DNA from: Actinomycetota bacterium
GTDB lineage: Bacteria > Actinomycetota > Thermoleophilia > Solirubrobacterales > Solirubrobacteraceae
DNA length: 7,234 nt
Direction of reading: 5' to 3'
Assembly (NCBI GenBank): GCA_009699615.1
Contig: WLNV01000075.1
Coordinates: 1-7,234, forward strand
The notes below the pieces were generated by a model. That model was not told the origin of the DNA. It made no database searches and worked only from the letters and a program-made list of their open reading frames with translations. Of the stretch, positions 4,466-7,234 are shown piece after piece. A program made the translations under genes and the position numbers. Every line of letters starts with the position of its first letter. Position 1 is the first letter of the stretch.

Positions 4466-7234
4466 CCGGTTATTCCGCCGCCACTGGGCGAGAGCCTTGT
4501 GGCGCCCGATACCGAGCTGACGTTCGAGCCAGCGGCAGTAGCCCTCGGCTTGGCCGTACCGCCCGACTTCACTGTCGCCAGGTAGCTGACCGTCTTCGAG
4601 GTCGAGGCCGCCGAAGCTGAGAATGCCCGTGCGCTCTTAGACGCGATCGAAGGCGCGAGGTTGCCGACTGTCCAGCAGATCGTGCCCTTGCTGCGCCGTC
4701 CACCGTTCGCCGCGCTGACAAAGCCGAGCGATGATGGCACCCGCGAGCAGACGCGAACAGAATTTGCGAACGCCTTAGAAAGGTTGCGGACCTTGAAGCT
4801 GATTCTCACCTTGCTGCCAACGCTGGGGCGGGCATCGGACGTCGTTGCGCTGATCGCAATCCGCGAGCGGTCGATCGCAACCTCGACGTTGCTGCTTTCG
4901 GAGTTTGTTGGGTGACCTTCGGCCTTGGCGTAGGCAGTGTTTGTGACTGTTCCTCCGGGCACCATGATCTTCAGGGTAACCGTCGCGTGGGCATCGGTCT
5001 TGATCGTTCCCAGATCACACCTGAGCCCGCTGCAGTGCCCCTGGCTTGGCTTGATCGAGACAAGCTTGTAGCTGCCGCTCGGTACGTCGCTGAGATCTAC
5101 ACTGCCGGCGCTGGCGCTACCGCTGTTGGTGACCCTGATCAGGTAGGTCAGCGGGGCGGAAGAGTGCGGCGCTGCGGTCGCAAGAGTCTTGGAGACCGAC
5201 AGGTAAGCCCCATTCTTGCCGCCGTCCACTTCAACCGAGGCGCTGGCGCTGTTGTTCTTCGAGCTCTTGTCCCGCTCCGGGCCGGGGACGACATCGGCGC
5301 TGTTGGTCATCGTCGAGTTTGGCTGTGTGCTGGAAACCTTGGCCGTTATCTGAACGATTGCTGTTCCGCCAGGGACGACATCTCCGAGCGGGCAAGTCAC
5401 CTTGCGCTCGACGATCTTGCAGCCGTTCGCGTCTGTCGAGTATGCGGCGGTCGGCGTCATTCCCTGAGGCAGGTCGTCGACAATCTCCGCTCCGGTCGAA
5501 GTTGACGGACCGGCGTTGGCGATCGTCAAGGTGAAGATCACGTTCCCTCCCGGCGTGACACTCGCAACGCTCGCCGTCTTCGTTATCGACAGGTCGGCTA
5601 CCGGCGCAGCGACGAGCGGAGTCATGTCGGTGTTGTTGCTCGCTACGGGGTCGTCGACACTGGTGCTGACCGATGCAGTGACGGTCTTCTGAACGTTGTC
5701 GGCCGAATCCGAGACGCGAACTCGAACCGTCCTGATCGCCGAGGCGGCGTTGTTGATCGTGCCCAACTGGCAGGTCACCTTCTGCCCGGCGATCGTGCAA
5801 CCCGCCGGTGCAGCTATCGGGGTCATCTGCGAAGGGATCGTCGCGACAAGCTGCGAGCCTGCTGCCGCCGTAGGTCCGTTGTTTGTTGTCGTGAAGATCA
5901 TCTCGCCCTCGCCCCCGGCCTCGATCTCCCCCGGCCCGTTGACCTTCACGGCAAGGTCGGCAGCCGGTGTGACGGTGACGACCGCTTCGTCTGCGTTGTT
6001 TGACGGGTTTGGATCGTCGGTCAGCGATAAGACTTCAGCGCGGTTGACCGACTTGCGGTCGGCCGCTGCGACGTCGGGCAGCGCGCTGGTGGTCACCGTC
6101 ACGGTGCGCTGCTCTGCAGCTGCCGTACTGCCACTCCAGAGGCACGAAACCTGGCTCGCGGTGCGCGTGCAGGCGCCGCCAGCGGACGGCGTGGCAACGG
6201 TCGCCGAGGCGTCCATGGCGGCCGGAAGGCTGTCGCCAATCTCAACGTTGGTTGCCGCGCCCGGGCCGTTGTTGGTCGCCGTCAGCGTGTAGGTGATCGG
6301 GTCGCCGGGGTTGGCGATCGCGACCGACGCCGACTTCGTTAGCGCCATGTCGGCCAACGGGCGGACGTCGACGGTGACCGTGTCGGTCGGTGGGCTGATC
6401 GTGATCTCTGAGTTGGCGGTTGCCGAGTTGGTCACGGTCGTCCCCGCAACGGAGTCCTGCGCCCGTGCCACAAGAGTGATCCTCTCTTCGTCGTTGACGG
6501 CGAGCGTGCCGAGCGCGCAGCTGATCGTCGTAGTTCCGCTCGCGCCGGGCGCCGAGCTGCAGCTACCGGCGGTCGAAGTAGCCGAGACGAAGCCGAGCCC
6601 GGCTGGAAGCGTGTCAACGACCGTCGTGCCGGTCCCCGCCGACGGGCCGCTGTTGCGGACTAGGAGGTTGAAGGTCACGAGCGAGCCAGCGCTCACTGCG
6701 CTCTCCTCGACCGACTTGTTCAGCGCAAGAGTCGCCAGCGGCGCCGATGGCACCCCGGTCGTTGAGGCGTCGTTGAGCAGCGCTGGACTGTTGGCGTCGG
6801 TCGGCTCGCCGCCGCCCGAAACGGCGGCGGTGTTCAGCACCGAACCGCCCGGCGTGTAGTTGGCAACGACCGTAATCGGCGGGTAGGAGGCGCCTGGCAC
6901 CAACACGTCGGAGCGGGTGCAGGGCGAAGCTGAACTTGGGCAACTCCAACCGCTGCCCGACATCGTGTAGCCACCGGTGAACGCACCGCCGCGAGTATCG
7001 CTCACGGTCACCGGCCCGATCGTCGGCAGCGTGCCTTGGTTGGTGACCGTTACGTCGAAGGTGTAAGCGCCGCCAGCCGAACTGCTGATCGTCTTGACGA
7101 TTCCCGGATCCGGGTAGGTGACGGTCGTCTCGGCCGAGGCTACGGTCGAGATCGGCAGGCCAAGGTCGGGGGAAACAAAGTTCAGCGTGCCGGTGTTGGT
7201 AATCACGTCTCCGAGCGGACGGTCGGCGTTGATC
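4462..7234 (-). CDS. DUF11-repeat cell-surface protein (5'-partial)
   Basis: The visible part is 923 residues, and the frame is open through the right edge. The GTG at 7206 is not a credible start: it falls mid-domain (LGDVITNTGTLNF), lacks a signal peptide and has no properly spaced ribosome-binding site. Counting from that GTG as residue 1, residues 1-33 are the tail of an earlier repeat, followed by seven tandem DUF11 units (Pfam PF01345 / TIGR01451 type). Typical marks recur: TKS/TKT near each start, TNNGP or NSGP, DTLP/DDLP, CxLG, TNSA and NPSNN. Such Ig-like beta-sandwich domains are known from extracellular proteins and typically act as stalks or adhesive scaffolds. There is no LPXTG motif and no C-terminal hydrophobic anchor; the chain ends in SPSGGGITG. 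It is the first visible gene of an operon with the L,D-transpeptidase. Ligand and exact role are unknown. Confidence 0.92.
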   Translation of the reverse strand, partial: INADRPLGDVITNTGTLNFVSPDLGLPISTVASAETTVTYPDPGIVKTISSSAGGAYTFDVTVTNQGTLPTIGPVTVSDTRGGAFTGGYTMSGSGWSCPSSASPCTRSDVLVPGASYPPITVVANYTPGGSVLNTAAVSGGGEPTDANSPALLNDASTTGVPSAPLATLALNKSVEESAVSAGSLVTFNLLVRNSGPSAGTGTTVVDTLPAGLGFVSATSTAGSCSSAPGASGTTTISCALGTLAVNDEERITLVARAQDSVAGTTVTNSATANSEITISPPTDTVTVDVRPLADMALTKSASVAIANPGDPITYTLTATNNGPGAATNVEIGDSLPAAMDASATVATPSAGGACTRTASQVSCLWSGSTAAAEQRTVTVTTSALPDVAAADRKSVNRAEVLSLTDDPNPSNNADEAVVTVTPAADLAVKVNGPGEIEAGGEGEMIFTTTNNGPTAAAGSQLVATIPSQMTPIAAPAGCTIAGQKVTCQLGTINNAASAIRTVRVRVSDSADNVQKTVTASVSTSVDDPVASNNTDMTPLVAAPVADLSITKTASVASVTPGGNVIFTLTIANAGPSTSTGAEIVDDLPQGMTPTAAYSTDANGCKIVERKVTCPLGDVVPGGTAIVQITAKVSSTQPNSTMTNSADVVPGPERDKSSKNNSASASVEVDGGKNGAYLSVSKTLATAAPHSSAPLTYLIRVTNSGSASAGSVDLSDVPSGSYKLVSIKPSQGHCSGLRCDLGTIKTDAHATVTLKIMVPGGTVTNTAYAKAEGHPTNSESSNVEVAIDRSRIAISATTSDARPSVGSKVRISFKVRNLSKAFANSVRVCSRVPSSLGFVSAANGGRRSKGTICWTVGNLAPSIASKSARAFSASAASTSKTVSYLATVKSGGTAKPRATAAGSNVSSVSGATRLSPSGGGITG
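4465..4860 (-). other. Highly basic C-terminal domain and tail of the DUF11 protein
   Basis: Residues 783-914 (numbered from the GTG at 7206) cover repeat R7 and a Ser/Gly/Ala-rich tail. I count 18 Lys/Arg against a single acidic residue (Asp791). R2, by comparison, has about five basic and ten acidic residues. The tail from about residue 881 is low-complexity and ends in SGGGITG. With no covalent sorting signal or membrane segment, this cationic end is the most likely retention element, perhaps through anionic wall polymers; that role is inferred. Confidence 0.7.
4567..7107 (-). repeat. Seven tandem DUF11 protein repeats
   Basis: Domain boundaries chosen by eye, in nucleotide positions from the N-terminal side: R1 6739-7107, R2 6358-6738, R3 5962-6357, R4 5602-5961, R5 5209-5601, R6 4861-5208, R7 4567-4860. 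Each is about 100-132 residues. The units are clearly diverged in sequence and show no obvious DNA-level identity, so this is an old amplification rather than a recent or slippage-prone array. Each unit contains exactly two cysteines. R1 and R7 depart most from the consensus; R2-R5 are the most canonical. Confidence 0.85.

Noticed and set aside
5696..6859. Two long plus-strand open frames (5696-6292 and 6293-6859) opposite the DUF11 gene
   Set aside because: They are antisense shadows of a GC-rich Val/Thr/Ser-rich coding region. Their low-complexity products match no family I know and have no start signals, and the minus strand has clear DUF11 motifs throughout.
7204..7206. GTG at 7206 as the true start of the DUF11 protein
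   Set aside because: The upstream codons stay open and continue the repeat, there is no signal peptide and no spaced ribosome-binding site. It is an internal valine.
1..7234. tRNA, rRNA, riboswitch, CRISPR, insertion sequence or phage attachment site
   Set aside because: No cloverleaf, direct-repeat array, transposase frame or terminal inverted repeats were seen, and almost every base is assigned to one of four protein genes.

Overview
The window reads as a densely coded, GC-rich bacterial chromosome fragment. The gene families and style point to a high-GC actinobacterium. Thermoleophilia/Solirubrobacterales is my best guess, based on the DUF11 repeat protein, the YkuD-type L,D-transpeptidase and the large secreted hydrolase family. 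That placement is inference from remembered family resemblance, not from a search. I see no RNA genes, insertion sequences, phage genes, CRISPR arrays or attachment sites.

Layout: four protein genes fill nearly the whole window. (1) Positions 1-1517, minus strand: a Tat-exported flavin monoamine oxidase whose last few codons lie beyond the left edge. (2) Positions 1518-1616: a 99-bp divergent intergenic region, the only real gap. (3) Positions 1617-3701, plus strand: a 694-residue secreted protein with an alpha/beta-hydrolase (lipase-like) core of unknown substrate. (4) Positions 3698-4465, minus strand: a secreted L,D-transpeptidase (YkuD fold) of 255 residues. (5) Positions 4462-7234, minus strand: at least 923 residues of a DUF11-repeat surface protein whose N-terminus lies beyond the right edge.

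The gene joints are tight. The hydrolase and transpeptidase genes converge with stop codons sharing one CTAG palindrome. The DUF11 and transpeptidase genes overlap through ATGA, so they are very probably co-transcribed and translationally coupled, with the DUF11 gene first.

The three genes with a visible N-terminus all carry export signals, and the fourth belongs to an extracellular family, so this is a cell-envelope locus. The most interesting unit is the DUF11/L,D-transpeptidase pair. The repeat protein has no LPXTG motif and no C-terminal membrane segment. It has one cysteine pair in each of seven repeats and a strikingly basic last domain, and it is stoichiometrically tied to a peptidoglycan cross-linking enzyme. 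A wall-assembly or wall-attachment partnership is a reasonable hypothesis, but it is not shown by the sequence alone.
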